From Bradyrhizobium semiaridum (GTDB lineage: Bacteria; Pseudomonadota; Alphaproteobacteria; Rhizobiales; Xanthobacteraceae): a stretch of 64,000 nucleotides of DNA. This document shows, in pieces, positions 51,959 through 61,413 of the stretch (position 1 is the stretch's first letter; the number at the start of each line of letters is the position of its first letter). The DNA is taken from positions 1 to 64,000 of the forward strand of contig NZ_JAGKJJ010000004.1 of assembly GCF_020329505.1 (NCBI RefSeq). Reading direction: 5' to 3'. The notes under the pieces are model-generated. The model ran no database searches and was not told the DNA's origin. It saw only the letters and a list, made by a program, of their open reading frames with translations. The translations under genes and the position numbers were made by a program.

Positions 51959-52972
51959 ATGACCGAAATTCAGGGCGTGGCGTCGGCGGATGGCGCGGAG
52001 CCGAAAATGCCGCCGGGCGTGCTGCTCGAAGGCCCACAGGTCGACGCCAAGTTTCTCGATTCCTACATCGCGTTCGGCATCATGGTGTCGGGCTCGATCG
52101 CGGCGCTGGTCTGGACATTCACGCAAGGCATCGGCTGGGTGGAGGTGTCCGTCTTCCTCGGCACGTTCGTGCTGAGCACGATCGGCATCGGCTTCATGCA
52201 TCGCTACTTCGTCCACCGCAGCTTCCGCTGCGGCCCGGTGATGCGGACATTGCTCGCCGCGATGGCGACGATGGCGGTGCAGGGCTCGGTGCTGAAATGG
52301 GTCTCCAACCATCGCCGGCACCATCTGCATTCCGACAAGCCCGGCGATGTCCACAGCCCTTACTATGACGGCGCCGGCAATCGCTACCTCAGCTTCGCCA
52401 AGGGCATGTCGCATGCGCAAGGCGGCTGGGTGTGGGACCGCGAGACCACCGATGCCGCATACTATGCCAAGGATATCCTGGCCGACCCGATCGCGATGTT
52501 CTTCACCCGAACGCGCTGGTACTGGTACGCGCTGTCGGCGGTGATCATCCCGGGCGTTATCGGCTACGGGTTCGGCGGCGTGCACGCGATGATCGGCTGC
52601 GTCCTGTTTGCCGGCCTGCTGCGCAGCTATCTCATGACCATGGCCACCTCGCTGGTGAACTCGGTCTGCCACAGCGACGGCCGCTACGGCTATCGCCGCT
52701 TCGAGACCAATGACGGCACCACCAACGAACTGGTGACCACGTTCCTCACCTTCGGCGAGGGGCTGCACAACAACCATCACCGCTTTCCGCGCGACGCCTA
52801 TCTGTCGCACGCCTGGTACGAGATCGACATCAACGGCCTGATCATTTTGGGACTTGGCAAACTCGGACTCGTGCACGACATCTTCCTCAGCCCGGTATCT
52901 GCCGCCGGGGCCGTGAGCAAGACTCCGGTCGAGCCCGCCGCAGAGGACCTCGATGTGTCAGGCGTGAGGTAG
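51959..52972 (+). CDS. Fatty-acid / acyl desaturase
   Basis: A 337-aa membrane desaturase with the three histidine boxes in order: HRYFVHRSF (about residue 82), HRRHHLH (about 121) and HNNHHRF (about 273). The helices between them (VSVFLGTFVLSTIGIGFM, VIIPGVIGYGFGGVHAMIGC) fit the di-iron desaturase fold. It introduces a double bond into an acyl chain, probably affecting membrane fluidity. ATG at 51959 is preferred; the GTG at 51941 is an in-frame alternative with a weaker context. Confidence 0.92.
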   Translation: MTEIQGVASADGAEPKMPPGVLLEGPQVDAKFLDSYIAFGIMVSGSIAALVWTFTQGIGWVEVSVFLGTFVLSTIGIGFMHRYFVHRSFRCGPVMRTLLAAMATMAVQGSVLKWVSNHRRHHLHSDKPGDVHSPYYDGAGNRYLSFAKGMSHAQGGWVWDRETTDAAYYAKDILADPIAMFFTRTRWYWYALSAVIIPGVIGYGFGGVHAMIGCVLFAGLLRSYLMTMATSLVNSVCHSDGRYGYRRFETNDGTTNELVTTFLTFGEGLHNNHHRFPRDAYLSHAWYEIDINGLIILGLGKLGLVHDIFLSPVSAAGAVSKTPVEPAAEDLDVSGVR

Positions 52973-53154
52973 ATTTGCCTGCACGTTCCGCAGGGCTATC
53001 GCACATGGTTGTCGGCCACATCCCATAGCCTGGTCATGCCCGGGAATTGCCGGTCGCAGAAGCCCGCAAGGCGGCACGCCGATCGCGGCCGCGCTTAAGA
53101 CATTGGTCATCTCTTTGCTTGCATTTTCACGACCTCATTCAGCAAAGAGGTCCC

Positions 53155-53424
53155 ATGTCCGACATCACCATTCCCGGCGGAAAAATTCGTGCCTTCGTCG
53201 AGCGGATCGAGAACATCGACGGCGAATTGCAGGAACTGAACGAGCAGAAGAAGGAAGTGTTTTCCGAAGCCAAGGGCGAAGGCTTCGACGTCAAGATCCT
53301 CAAGGAGATCATCAAGCTCCGCAAGCAAGACCAGGACGAGCGCGACGAGCGGGAAAGCCTGCTCGACCTGTACATGAAGGCGATGGAGACGGCGCCGGCG
53401 GAGAAGGAAGCGAAGGCGGCGTGA
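53155..53424 (+). CDS. gapR: GapR family nucleoid-associated protein (DUF2312)
   Basis: An 89-aa coiled-coil protein: ITIPGGKIRAFVERIENIDG, then ELQELNEQKKEVFSEAKGEG and VKILKEIIKLRKQDQDERDE. This exactly matches the DUF2312/GapR group, which in Caulobacter binds AT-rich, over-twisted DNA in front of polymerases and forks. The ATG at 53155 is preceded by aaagaggtccc. The core F-V-E-R-I-x-x-I and K-x-x-I-K-L-R-K-x-D are intact. Confidence 0.94.
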   Translation: MSDITIPGGKIRAFVERIENIDGELQELNEQKKEVFSEAKGEGFDVKILKEIIKLRKQDQDERDERESLLDLYMKAMETAPAEKEAKAA

Positions 53425-53858
53425 GAGTTCGGCGAGTAGGGCGGGTTAGCGAGTAGCCCGCATGAGCGTAGCGATATGCGGGATTGGTCTTGTGAGTTGC
53501 GTATCGGTCCCGGATGTCGCTGCGCTCATCCGGGCTACGCTTACTGGCCATGAAGAAACTCTCGCAAGATCAAATCAGGAAGGGGATCGAATCAGCCACA
53601 AGCGGTGACAAAAGCACCCATTAATGTTCATGACGATGGACAAGAAGGTTCATCGAAATAGAAGGAAAAATAGCGAGCACGCTACCAAGATATTCGCTAA
53701 TACATGTTCCGATCTGCGTTAGTTAAGATTTCGATCTATAGGGGCGCAAATTTGCGATGGACTCTATTTAGACCCCTTGCCAACCATTCTGATTTTGGGC
53801 CACATATCTATCTCGCCCCGAAAAACAGCTCTGAATTTTCCTAATGGAGAGCTGTGCC
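53425..53858. other. Repeat-rich, lower-GC non-coding stretch
   Basis: About 430 bp after gapR, starting with a REP element (53453-53538) and continuing into DNA that is clearly less GC-rich than the surroundings (near 53560-53830). Apart from this I see no supported gene. Confidence 0.6.
53453..53538. repeat. REP element (atgagcg type)
   Basis: gtagcccgcatgagcgtagc, a variable loop, and cccggatgtcgctgcgctca then ccgggctac. Arms pair except at a few positions. Confidence 0.75.
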
Positions 53859-53969
53859 ATGCACGAACTTCGCTTCAAGAGGCCTTTCTTCGATTTCAAC
53901 GCCAAGGGATGGCAGGCGATTGCCGCTGCCATTGTCATTGTTGGGTTGATCTTGTGGCTCTGGCACTAA
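53859..53969 (+). CDS. Small membrane protein, 36 aa
   Basis: A short open frame (MHELRFKRPFFDFNAKGWQA then IAAAIVIVGLILWLWH) with one transmembrane helix at its C-terminus and a charged head. The GGAGA ribosome site is 9 bases upstream of the ATG. Codon use is normal. No function known. It lies between two REP elements. Confidence 0.55.
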   Translation: MHELRFKRPFFDFNAKGWQAIAAAIVIVGLILWLWH

Positions 53970-54019
53970 TTCTGCCGAGGCATGTCATTCACTGCGGTTG
54001 GGCAGTCCATGATAGTGAG

Positions 54020-54154
54020 GTCGCGATAGCCTATTTGCAGGAGGATGGCCTCCTGCTCGCGATCGCGATGGCGGCGGCACTGGTCTGCCTGCTCGGGCTC
54101 GGCTGGACGCTGTGGCTGTCGGTCGGCGCGGTGATGGAGTGGATGGGAAGGTGA
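54020..54154 (+). pseudogene. ExoD C-terminal fragment
   Basis: 44 codons (VAIAYLQEDGLLLAIAMAAA, then LVCLLGLGWTLWLSVGAVME) match the last 44 of the complete ExoD gene at 51132-51770 at about 37 residues. There is no start codon in phase or ribosome site. It is a remnant of a duplicated or recombined exoD end. Confidence 0.75.
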
Positions 54155-54162
54155 AGCGGGGA

Positions 54163-54246
54163 AGCCTGCTTGAGCGAAGCGATATGCGGGGGCAATCAAG
54201 AAATCTTGTGGTCCTGGTCCCGGATGTCGCTTCTCGTCCGGGCTAC
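54163..54246. repeat. REP element (atgagcg type)
   Basis: tgcttgagcgaagcgatatg, loop, and cccggatgtcgcttctcgtc then cgggct. Directly adjoins the exoD fragment; a less complete copy than 53453-53538. Confidence 0.65.
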
Positions 54247-54348
54247 GACGCTGATTAGTTATTTAATAGAGAGTAGGGCGGAACGACCCCGGCACCTGAG
54301 CGAAACGTAAGCTGTCGGTTGGCGCAACGGCGGTACGGCTAATCCGAC

Positions 54349-55530
54349 CTACGCTTGTTCTGCGGTGATCTCGACGGCGATTTTTTCCAAACGCTCCATG
54401 AACACTTTCGGGCTCGAGCCTTTAAATGTGCGTTCGAGAATAAATGAATCCAACGCGCCAAGCGCTGCACCTATTCCAAGGCCAATTGTCGGATCAAGAG
54501 GCATTGCGGCAGCTGCAACGCCTAACTGCGTAAAATACCTGAGGGTTCTTCCTGTTGCTGATTGAACGAATGGAATCGACTTCAGGACTGCTTGATATTC
54601 TCTCGACGTAGTCTTTGGATCCGTGCGGCAATTCTCATGAAACCACATCCTAAACTGCGTTCCAGATACAGACTGCCGAAGTGAGATGATGTCCCTGATG
54701 ATTTCTTTATTTTGAATGGCCAGTAGCCCAACGTCAGGAAGGTCCGCAATTGAAACTAAAGTTGCGAGTTTCGCTTCGGAATCGGCTCTTGGCCTGACAC
54801 GAGAAAGGGAATTTCGGAATAGTTTCGCGACCTCTTCAGAGGTGTAGATATCGTTCCACCCAGTTAACGCGGCTGCCTTGGCCTCGAGGTTCGATTGAGC
54901 AACTCGCAAGACTTGAAATATGTCGTCGTCCTGTTCATCATCAATCAGAAGGCTGAGCCCCCTCACTTGGTTGGGGGCGAGGCCCGGTAGCTTCGCAAGA
55001 TTCACGATGCCACGGGCTTTCACTATCGAAGGCTCACGCTTGATCTCTTCATAGACCGCGCGACCTAGCTCACCCTGCGAACTCTCGATCGAAAATTCTA
55101 CCGTCGACCTCAACGCCAAGTTCTTAAGCAAGCGTTCGTTCTTCAGTCCCGGAAGCCCTTTGAATAGCTCAGTTATCGTGATCTCGGTCGGGGCGCTAAA
55201 TAATTTCGGTGTCTTATCAGAGTCTGCAACATTTATGACGCCCACACCGCCGCCGTTTCCAAGGTAGGCCACACTTCCTGTGAAACGAGCAAACGCGATA
55301 ATATCCTCGCCTAGGAGGCGAGCCACATGATCCTCACCGAGAACTCCCAACAAAAGCGCAAGAGGCATGAAATCGTTGGTGGGGATCGTAATCTTGTCGA
55401 AGAGCAAAATGCTCTCGATTAGAGTCTTAAAGGGAGGAAGGCCACGCTGCAGGAAGTCTTGGTATCGCTGATTGGGATTCCCAAAGTCAGCGAGGCAGGC
55501 CATATTGCCAAGCAGAACATTCCTCGCCAC
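54349..55530 (-). CDS. Orphan protein of unknown function, 393 aa
   Basis: A 393-aa protein. It has lower GC and a different codon pattern from its neighbours, more A/T at third positions. N-terminal part: MARNVLLGNMACLADFGNPN, then LPPFKTLIESILLFDKITIP, TNDFMPLALLLGVLG. A glycine-rich hydrophobic stretch (LGVAAAAMPLDPTIGLGIGA) near residue 350 may be a membrane or core helix. No domain recognised, no signal peptide. It stands alone between a REP-rich stretch and nrdJ and is likely acquired. A defense or phage-related role is conceivable but unsupported. Confidence 0.7.
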   Translation of the reverse strand: MARNVLLGNMACLADFGNPNQRYQDFLQRGLPPFKTLIESILLFDKITIPTNDFMPLALLLGVLGEDHVARLLGEDIIAFARFTGSVAYLGNGGGVGVINVADSDKTPKLFSAPTEITITELFKGLPGLKNERLLKNLALRSTVEFSIESSQGELGRAVYEEIKREPSIVKARGIVNLAKLPGLAPNQVRGLSLLIDDEQDDDIFQVLRVAQSNLEAKAAALTGWNDIYTSEEVAKLFRNSLSRVRPRADSEAKLATLVSIADLPDVGLLAIQNKEIIRDIISLRQSVSGTQFRMWFHENCRTDPKTTSREYQAVLKSIPFVQSATGRTLRYFTQLGVAAAAMPLDPTIGLGIGAALGALDSFILERTFKGSSPKVFMERLEKIAVEITAEQA

Positions 55531-55707
55531 TGAAATGTTTCTCCCCGACTCGCTAGTGCTGACTTTAAGAGTTCATCTTGCGTTTGGTCGAAATGATGCA
55601 TTCAAAAAGCAGCAATCTATTTCTCCGGCTCGGGCTACTGCACGTTGAAGTCCGCTGAGCTGCGCCCAGCGGACCCCATTGATTTGACCTACAAATAGAG
55701 AGTTTCC

Positions 55708-58700
55708 TCACGAACACCCCGTCGTACTTCCGCACGTATCGCACTTCATGCACGTGCCGTTCCTTACCAGCGTGAAGTTGCCGCACTCCGAGCACATCTC
55801 GCCCTCGTAGCCCTTGGCCTTCGCCTCGGCTCTCCGCTCGGCCTTGCTCGGCGCCGCGGCTGCCGCCGTGCCTGCCTTGCTCCACTTCATCGCCTCCAGC
55901 TTTTCCGTCGGCGAGAGGTCGTGGCTGACTTCCTGCTTTAAGGCGACTGCGCCCTCGATGGTGTCGGAGACGCCGCGGGCGGTGGGGCTGTGCGAGGCCA
56001 GCGACGTCACGCGGTTGCCGCCGGCGGGGGCGGCGTCCGAGTTCGCGCTGACCGCGGTGGTGCCGCCGCGCATGACGACGAGGTTGTCGGTGCGCGAGCG
56101 GGTCAGGCCCTTCGACAGGTATTTTGTCGCCTGCTGCGTCGGGGCCTCGTCCGGCTCCTTGCCTTCCTCGACGCCCTTGCCGAGCGCGTCGAAGCCGGAC
56201 TCGTTCGGATCGACATGGGCGAGGTCGAAGCGGCTCATGTAGCTGACCGCGAGCTCGCGGAAGACGTAGTCGAGGATCGAGGTCGCGTACTTGATCGAGT
56301 CGTTGCCCTGCACCGGGCCCGCCGGTTCGAAGCGGGTGAAGGTGAAGGCGTCGACATACTCTTCCAGCGGCACGCCGTATTGCAGGCCCAGCGAGACCGC
56401 GATGGCGAAGTTGTTGATGAAGGAGCGCAGCGCCGCGCCTTCCTTGTGCATGTCGATGAATATCTCGCCGAGCCGGCCGTCGTCATATTCGCCGGTGCGC
56501 AAGTAAACCTTGTGCCCGCCGACAACAGCCTTCTGGGTGTAGCCCTTGCGGCGGTCCGGCATCTTCTCGCGCTCGCGCATCACCACGATGCGCTCGACCA
56601 GCTTCTCGACGATCTTCTCCGAGACCTGGGCGGCGCGCGCCGCCATCGGCTTCTCGTAGAGCGCCTCGACCGCATCGTCCTCGTCCTCATCGTCGCTGAT
56701 GAGCTGTGAGTTGAGCGGCTGGGAGAGCTTCGAGCCGTCGCGGTACAGCGCGTTGGCCTTCAGCGCCAGCTTCCACGAGAGGAGATAGGCGGACTTGCAG
56801 TCCTCCACCGTGGCGTCGTTCGGCATGTTGATGGTCTTCGAGATCGCGCCCGAGATGAACGGCTGCGAAGCCGCCATCATCCGGATGTGGCTCTCGACCG
56901 AGAGATAACGCTTGCCAATTTTGCCGCAGGGATTGGCGCAGTCGAACACCGGATAGTGCTCGGCCTTCAGATGCGGCGCGCCCTCGACCGTCATCGCGCC
57001 GCAGATGTGCACGTTGGCGGCCTCGATCTCGCGCTTTGTGAAGCCGACCGCCGAGAGCAGGTCGAAGCCCGGCGCGGCAATGGCTTCCGCGCCGATACCG
57101 AGCTGGTCGCGGATGAAATCCTCGCCGAAGGTCCACTTGTTGAAGGCGAACTTGATGTCGAACGCGGTCGGCAGCGCCTTCTCGACCTTGGCGATCGCCT
57201 CATCGGTGAAGCCCTTGGCCTTCAGCGTCGAGGCGTTGATCCCCGGCGCATTCGACAGCGAGCCGTGGCCGACGGCGTAGGCCTCGATCTCCGCGATCTC
57301 GCTCTCGCGATAGCCGAGCGCGCGCAGCGCCGCGGGCACCGCCTGGTTGATGATCTTGAAGTAGCCGCCGCCGGCCAGCTTCTTGAACTTCACCAGCGCG
57401 AAGTCAGGCTCGATGCCGGTGGTGTCGCAGTCCATCACGAGGCCGATGGTGCCGGTCGGCGCCACCACCGTGGTCTGGGCGTTGCGGTAGCCGTGCTGTT
57501 CGCCGAGCGCCAGCGCGTCGTCCCAGGCGTGGACGGCGTGGGTGACGATGTCGGCCTGCGGGCAGGAGGCGTGATCGAGCGGCACCGGGTTGACCGAGAG
57601 CCCTTCATAACCGGCCGCGTTGCCATGGGCGGCGCGGCGGTGGTTGCGGATCACGCGCAGCATGTGCTGGGCGTTCTTCTTGTAGCCGGGGAAGGCGCCG
57701 AGCTCGGCCGCCATCTCCGCCGAGGTCTTGTAGGCGATGCCGGTCATCACGGCGGTCAGCGCGCCGCACAGCGAGCGGCCTTCCTTCGAGTCATAGGGCA
57801 GGCCCATGGTCATGAGCAGGCCGCCGATGTTGGCAAAGCCGAGACCGAGGGTGCGGAATTCGTAGGACAGCTCGGCAATCGCCTTCGACGGGAACTGGGC
57901 CATCATGACGGAGATTTCCAGCACGATGGTCCAGAGCCGGCAGAGGTGCTCGTAGGACTCGACGTCGAACCGCTTGGTGGTGGTGTTGTAGAACGTCAGC
58001 AGATTGGCGGAGGCGAGGTTGCACGCCGTGTCGTCCAGGAACATGTATTCCGAGCACGGATTGGAGGCGCGGATGTCGCCGGACGCCTTGCAGGTGTGCC
58101 AGTCGTTCATCGTGGTGTTGAAGTGCAGGCCGGGATCGGCGCTCGCCCAGGCGGCGTAGCCGATCTTCTCCCAGAGGTCGCGGGCCTTCAGCGTCTTCGT
58201 CACCTTCTTCGAGGTGCGGGCGTTCAGATTCCAGTCGCCATCGGTCTCGACCGCGCGCAGGAAGTCATCCTTCAGCGACACCGAATTGTTGGAGTTCTGG
58301 CCGGAGACGGTGAGGTAGGCCTCGGAATCCCAGTCGGTGTCGTAGGTGTCGAACGAGATGTCCTTGTAGCCCTGTTTCGCAAACTGGATGACACGCTTGA
58401 TGTAGTTGTCGGGCACGAGGTTGCGGCGCGCGAGCTTGATCTCGCGGCGCAGGGCAGGGTTCTTCTCGGGGTCGAAGCAGTCGTCGCCCGAACCTTCGCA
58501 GTTCACGCAGGCCTTCATCACGGCCTTGAGGTGCTTCTGGTTGATCTTGGAGCCGGTGACCAGCGCCGCGACCTTCTGCTCCTCCTTCACCTTCCAGTCG
58601 ATATAGGTCTCGATGTCGGGATGATCGGCATCGACCACCACCATCTTGGCGGCGCGGCGGGTGGTGCCGCCCGACTTGATCGCGCCCGCGGCGCGGTCGC

Positions 58701-59481
58701 CGATCTTCAGGAAGCTCATCAAGCCGCTCGAGCGGCCGCCGCCGGAGAGCTTTTCGCCTTCGCCGCGCAGGCTGGAGAAGTTCGAGCCGGTGCCGGAGCC
58801 GTACTTGAACAGGCGCGCCTCGCGCACCCAGAGGTCCATGATGCCGCCCTCGTTGACGAGGTCGTCGCCGACGCCCTGGATGAAGCAGGCATGCGGCTGT
58901 GGATGCTCATAGGCCGACTTCGACTTCGTCAGCTTGCCGGTCTTCCAGTCGACGTAATAGTGGCCCTGGCCGGGACCATCGACGCCGTAGGCCCAATGAA
59001 GTCCGGTGTTGAACCACTGCGGCGAGTTCGGCGCGACCATCTGCTTGGCCAGCTGGAAGCGCAGCTCGTCGAAGAAGGCGAGGGCGTCTTCTTCGGATGA
59101 GAAGTAGCCGCCCTTCCAGCCCCAATAGGTCCAGCAGCCGGCGAGGCGATCGAACACCTGCTTGGCCGAGGTCTCGCCGACCATGCGCTCGTTCTCGGGC
59201 AGGGCGCCAAGGGCCTCGGTGTCGGGCACCGAGCGCCACAGCCAGGACGGCACGGTCTCTTCCTCGACCTTCTTCAGGCGCGCGGCGACGCCGGCCTTGC
59301 GGAAATATTTCTGCGCCAGCACGTCGGAGGCGACCTGCGACCAGAACTCCGGCACTTCGACATTCTCGGCCCGGAACACGACGGAGCCGTCGGGATTGCG
59401 AATCTCCGATGTGGTCAGCCTGAAATTGATCCCGGCGTAGGGTGATTGGCCGCTGATGGTGTTGCGTCGTTCGATTCGCAT
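55708..59481 (-). CDS. nrdJ: Vitamin B12-dependent class II ribonucleotide reductase
   Basis: A 1257-aa adenosylcobalamin-dependent reductase making deoxyribonucleotides. The active-site Cys and Glu are in the NxCxE motif [13 protein letters not shown] (about residue 470), another conserved site is HACFIQGV with a redox Cys, and the middle contains [20 protein letters not shown]. The C-terminus ends in a zinc/redox segment ([20 protein letters not shown], then TCGSTTGCS) that shuttles electrons. The ATG at 59481 begins [11 protein letters not shown]. Full length, no frameshift. Confidence 0.97.
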   Translation of the reverse strand: MRIERRNTISGQSPYAGINFRLTTSEIRNPDGSVVFRAENVEVPEFWSQVASDVLAQKYFRKAGVAARLKKVEEETVPSWLWRSVPDTEALGALPENERMVGETSAKQVFDRLAGCWTYWGWKGGYFSSEEDALAFFDELRFQLAKQMVAPNSPQWFNTGLHWAYGVDGPGQGHYYVDWKTGKLTKSKSAYEHPQPHACFIQGVGDDLVNEGGIMDLWVREARLFKYGSGTGSNFSSLRGEGEKLSGGGRSSGLMSFLKIGDRAAGAIKSGGTTRRAAKMVVVDADHPDIETYIDWKVKEEQKVAALVTGSKINQKHLKAVMKACVNCEGSGDDCFDPEKNPALRREIKLARRNLVPDNYIKRVIQFAKQGYKDISFDTYDTDWDSEAYLTVSGQNSNNSVSLKDDFLRAVETDGDWNLNARTSKKVTKTLKARDLWEKIGYAAWASADPGLHFNTTMNDWHTCKASGDIRASNPCSEYMFLDDTACNLASANLLTFYNTTTKRFDVESYEHLCRLWTIVLEISVMMAQFPSKAIAELSYEFRTLGLGFANIGGLLMTMGLPYDSKEGRSLCGALTAVMTGIAYKTSAEMAAELGAFPGYKKNAQHMLRVIRNHRRAAHGNAAGYEGLSVNPVPLDHASCPQADIVTHAVHAWDDALALGEQHGYRNAQTTVVAPTGTIGLVMDCDTTGIEPDFALVKFKKLAGGGYFKIINQAVPAALRALGYRESEIAEIEAYAVGHGSLSNAPGINASTLKAKGFTDEAIAKVEKALPTAFDIKFAFNKWTFGEDFIRDQLGIGAEAIAAPGFDLLSAVGFTKREIEAANVHICGAMTVEGAPHLKAEHYPVFDCANPCGKIGKRYLSVESHIRMMAASQPFISGAISKTINMPNDATVEDCKSAYLLSWKLALKANALYRDGSKLSQPLNSQLISDDEDEDDAVEALYEKPMAARAAQVSEKIVEKLVERIVVMREREKMPDRRKGYTQKAVVGGHKVYLRTGEYDDGRLGEIFIDMHKEGAALRSFINNFAIAVSLGLQYGVPLEEYVDAFTFTRFEPAGPVQGNDSIKYATSILDYVFRELAVSYMSRFDLAHVDPNESGFDALGKGVEEGKEPDEAPTQQATKYLSKGLTRSRTDNLVVMRGGTTAVSANSDAAPAGGNRVTSLASHSPTARGVSDTIEGAVALKQEVSHDLSPTEKLEAMKWSKAGTAAAAAPSKAERRAEAKAKGYEGEMCSECGNFTLVRNGTCMKCDTCGSTTGCS

Positions 59482-60294
59482 GGTCGAGCCCCGTCACTTC
59501 TTCTGCCCGGCCCACATGTTTGCGGTGCCGGAATGTTATCCCTTGCGGGTTCCGGAACGCGCGTCACGCCTCCCGTCATCCGCAGCTCAGCCGGTGGATC
59601 CGGCCTGTTTCTCTCGTCCGCGCGGGTTCCGGTGGCACCGGTCCGGCGGGCGGCACGCCCTGAGCGGATCCCGACGAATCGGGGGCCGTCCCAGGCTCAC
59701 GCATTCAACGCCCCAACGCTTCACGCGTACCCATCATGCGGGCCGGTTTCCGGCCTCTGATGTCCGAGCCTTGGCGGCCCGTTTGGCACCCCGGACTTGG
59801 GCACCCCGGACTTGGGCCCAAATTCAGGGCAGAAACGCCCTTCACCCGCGGCCCCAAGGCCTGGCGGAGTGGTCATTTTGGAACCCTTGTGGGAGCGACC
59901 GGCGGGACCCAAACACACTCGCGCCGAACAGGCTGAAAGCTAGGCCAAGTCCGTGACGCCCGTCAAGAACTAGTACGAGTTTCTGAATCAAACACTAAAT
60001 ATGGTGGAAAGAGGGGGATAACAGGGGCCGGTGCCGCGCCTGTGATCGGGCCAAGTATCAGTGAGTCCTCAGGGATTCCCAAGCCAAAAAATCTTTCGCC
60101 GGCTGTGGATCACAGCTTCGCCCCGCTGTTCACAGGCCGAGGAATTTTTCCCCGAATTTTTCCCGTCTACGGATTGCGCCTGCGGGACTCACGTAGGCCT
60201 ACGGGCAAAGTACGGGGCAGGCATGTCACGGCCGTGATGGTCGGGCGACAAAATCGCGGGCAAGGTGCCGCCGATTCACACCCCGCCGGGTCCC
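59482..60294. other. Non-coding region upstream of nrdJ
   Basis: 813 bp between the divergent nrdJ and the EamA gene. Contents: a 15-bp tandem direct repeat gcaccccggacttgg at 59786-59800 and 59801-59815; a possible NrdR-box-like dyad acactaaatatggtgg at 59992-60007; a 5+5-bp dyad ctgtggatcacag at 60103-60115; a perfect 12-bp palindrome cgtaggcctacg at 60192-60203. No cobalamin riboswitch-like fold was recognised. I see no supported gene. Confidence 0.55.
59992..60007 (-). promoter_or_regulatory. Possible NrdR-box-like dyad
   Basis: acactaaatatggtgg partly matches the NrdR consensus (ACACWATATATWGTGT type) in the nrdJ upstream region, about 510 bp from the nrdJ start. No second box at the expected spacing was found, so the assignment is weak. 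Confidence 0.3.
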
Positions 60295-61188
60295 ATGACA
60301 GATTCGAAACCCCAAGCGCGGGCGCGCATTGCGCCCGCCGGCCTGATGTTCCTCGCCATCACCTCGGTGGGCTGGGGCTTCAACTGGCCGGTGACCAAAT
60401 TCCTGCTCGGTGAGCTGCCGCCGCTGACCCTGCGCGGCACCACCGGGGTGATAGGTGCCGCGCTGCTGGCGGTGCTGGCGCTGATCCGCGCGCAAAGCCT
60501 TGCCGTCGAAGCCCGGCTGTGGCCGCGGCTCGTGCTCTATGCGCTGCTCAACGTCACCGGCTGGATGGTGCTGATGGGGCTGGCGCTGCTCTGGCTGCCG
60601 GCGAGCGAAGCCGCGCTGATTGCCTACACCATGCCGGTCTGGGCCTCGCTGCTGGCCTGGCCCGTGCTCGGCGAGCGGCCGACGCTATTGCGCACCATCG
60701 CGCTGGCGATGGCGTTTGCCGGGCTTGCCGCGATCATGGGCGGCAACGGCATTTCCGCGAGCGCGGCGAAGCTGCCCGGCATCATCATGGCGCTCGGCGG
60801 CGCGTTCGGCTTTGCGCTCGGCACCGTGCTGGCGAAGAAATATCCGGTGCTGCTGCCGCCGATCCCGGCGGCGGCCTGGCAGATCGGGCTCGGCTGCGTG
60901 CCGATCACGATCGTGGGCCTGCTGGTCGAGACCACGCATCTCGATCGCGTGACGACGGCCGGCTGGTGGCTGCTGGTCTATTCCACCGTGGTGCAGTTCT
61001 GCACCGCCTATGTCTCGTGGTTCGCCGCGCTCGCCCGCCTGCCGGCCTCGGTGGCCGCGATCGGCACCATGGCGGTGCCGGTGATCGGCGTCGTGGCGTC
61101 GGCGGTCGCGCTGCACGAGCCGCTCGGCGCGATGCAGATCGCGGCGCTCTTGTTCACGCTCGCCGGCGTCGTGCTGGCGACGCGCTGA
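60295..61188 (+). CDS. EamA-domain DMT-superfamily transporter
   Basis: A 297-aa protein with about ten transmembrane helices in two EamA repeats: GLMFLAITSVGWGFNWPVTK then PLTLRGTTGVIGAALLAVLA, and in the second repeat KLPGIIMALGGAFGFALGTV with CTAYVSWFAALARLPASVAA. The conserved GFNWP-type helix 1 and the double-repeat layout are typical of the DMT drug/metabolite family. ATG at 60295 is preferred over 60265. Exported metabolite not known. Confidence 0.9.
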   Translation: MTDSKPQARARIAPAGLMFLAITSVGWGFNWPVTKFLLGELPPLTLRGTTGVIGAALLAVLALIRAQSLAVEARLWPRLVLYALLNVTGWMVLMGLALLWLPASEAALIAYTMPVWASLLAWPVLGERPTLLRTIALAMAFAGLAAIMGGNGISASAAKLPGIIMALGGAFGFALGTVLAKKYPVLLPPIPAAAWQIGLGCVPITIVGLLVETTHLDRVTTAGWWLLVYSTVVQFCTAYVSWFAALARLPASVAAIGTMAVPVIGVVASAVALHEPLGAMQIAALLFTLAGVVLATR

Positions 61189-61413
61189 CCCTTCGTTCCG
61201 CTTCCGTTGGCGTGGCATCGTGGCCGGCGGGCCGTTTTCGCGATTAATCATCCGGCGATATTTGGCTTGGTGGCGCCATGTCCGTGTCGTACCGTCCATG
61301 TCGGTCCCCAAAAGGGGGTGATGCGCAGGCTCTGCCCGAGTTACTGAACCACAACCGAAGCAAAGCCAAATAGTCATGGCCGATCGCGATCCCGAACCGA
61401 TGGCGGCAAGAAC

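Noticed and set aside
56887..59100. 737-codon open frame opposite nrdJ
   Set aside because: Antisense shadow of a well-identified gene in high-GC DNA; no signal of selection or motif.
59456..59956. 166-codon open frame within the nrdJ upstream gap
   Set aside because: Low-complexity composition, overlaps the nrdJ 5' end, no ribosome site; includes the tandem repeat.
60103..60115. DnaA-box-like tgtggatca
   Set aside because: One near-match only, no cluster, no AT-rich unwinding region or dnaA/dnaN neighbours; not an origin.
59482..60294. Cobalamin riboswitch ahead of the B12-dependent reductase
   Set aside because: Looked for the B12-box and conserved helices; none were recognisable, and class II reductases usually lack it because they need the cofactor.
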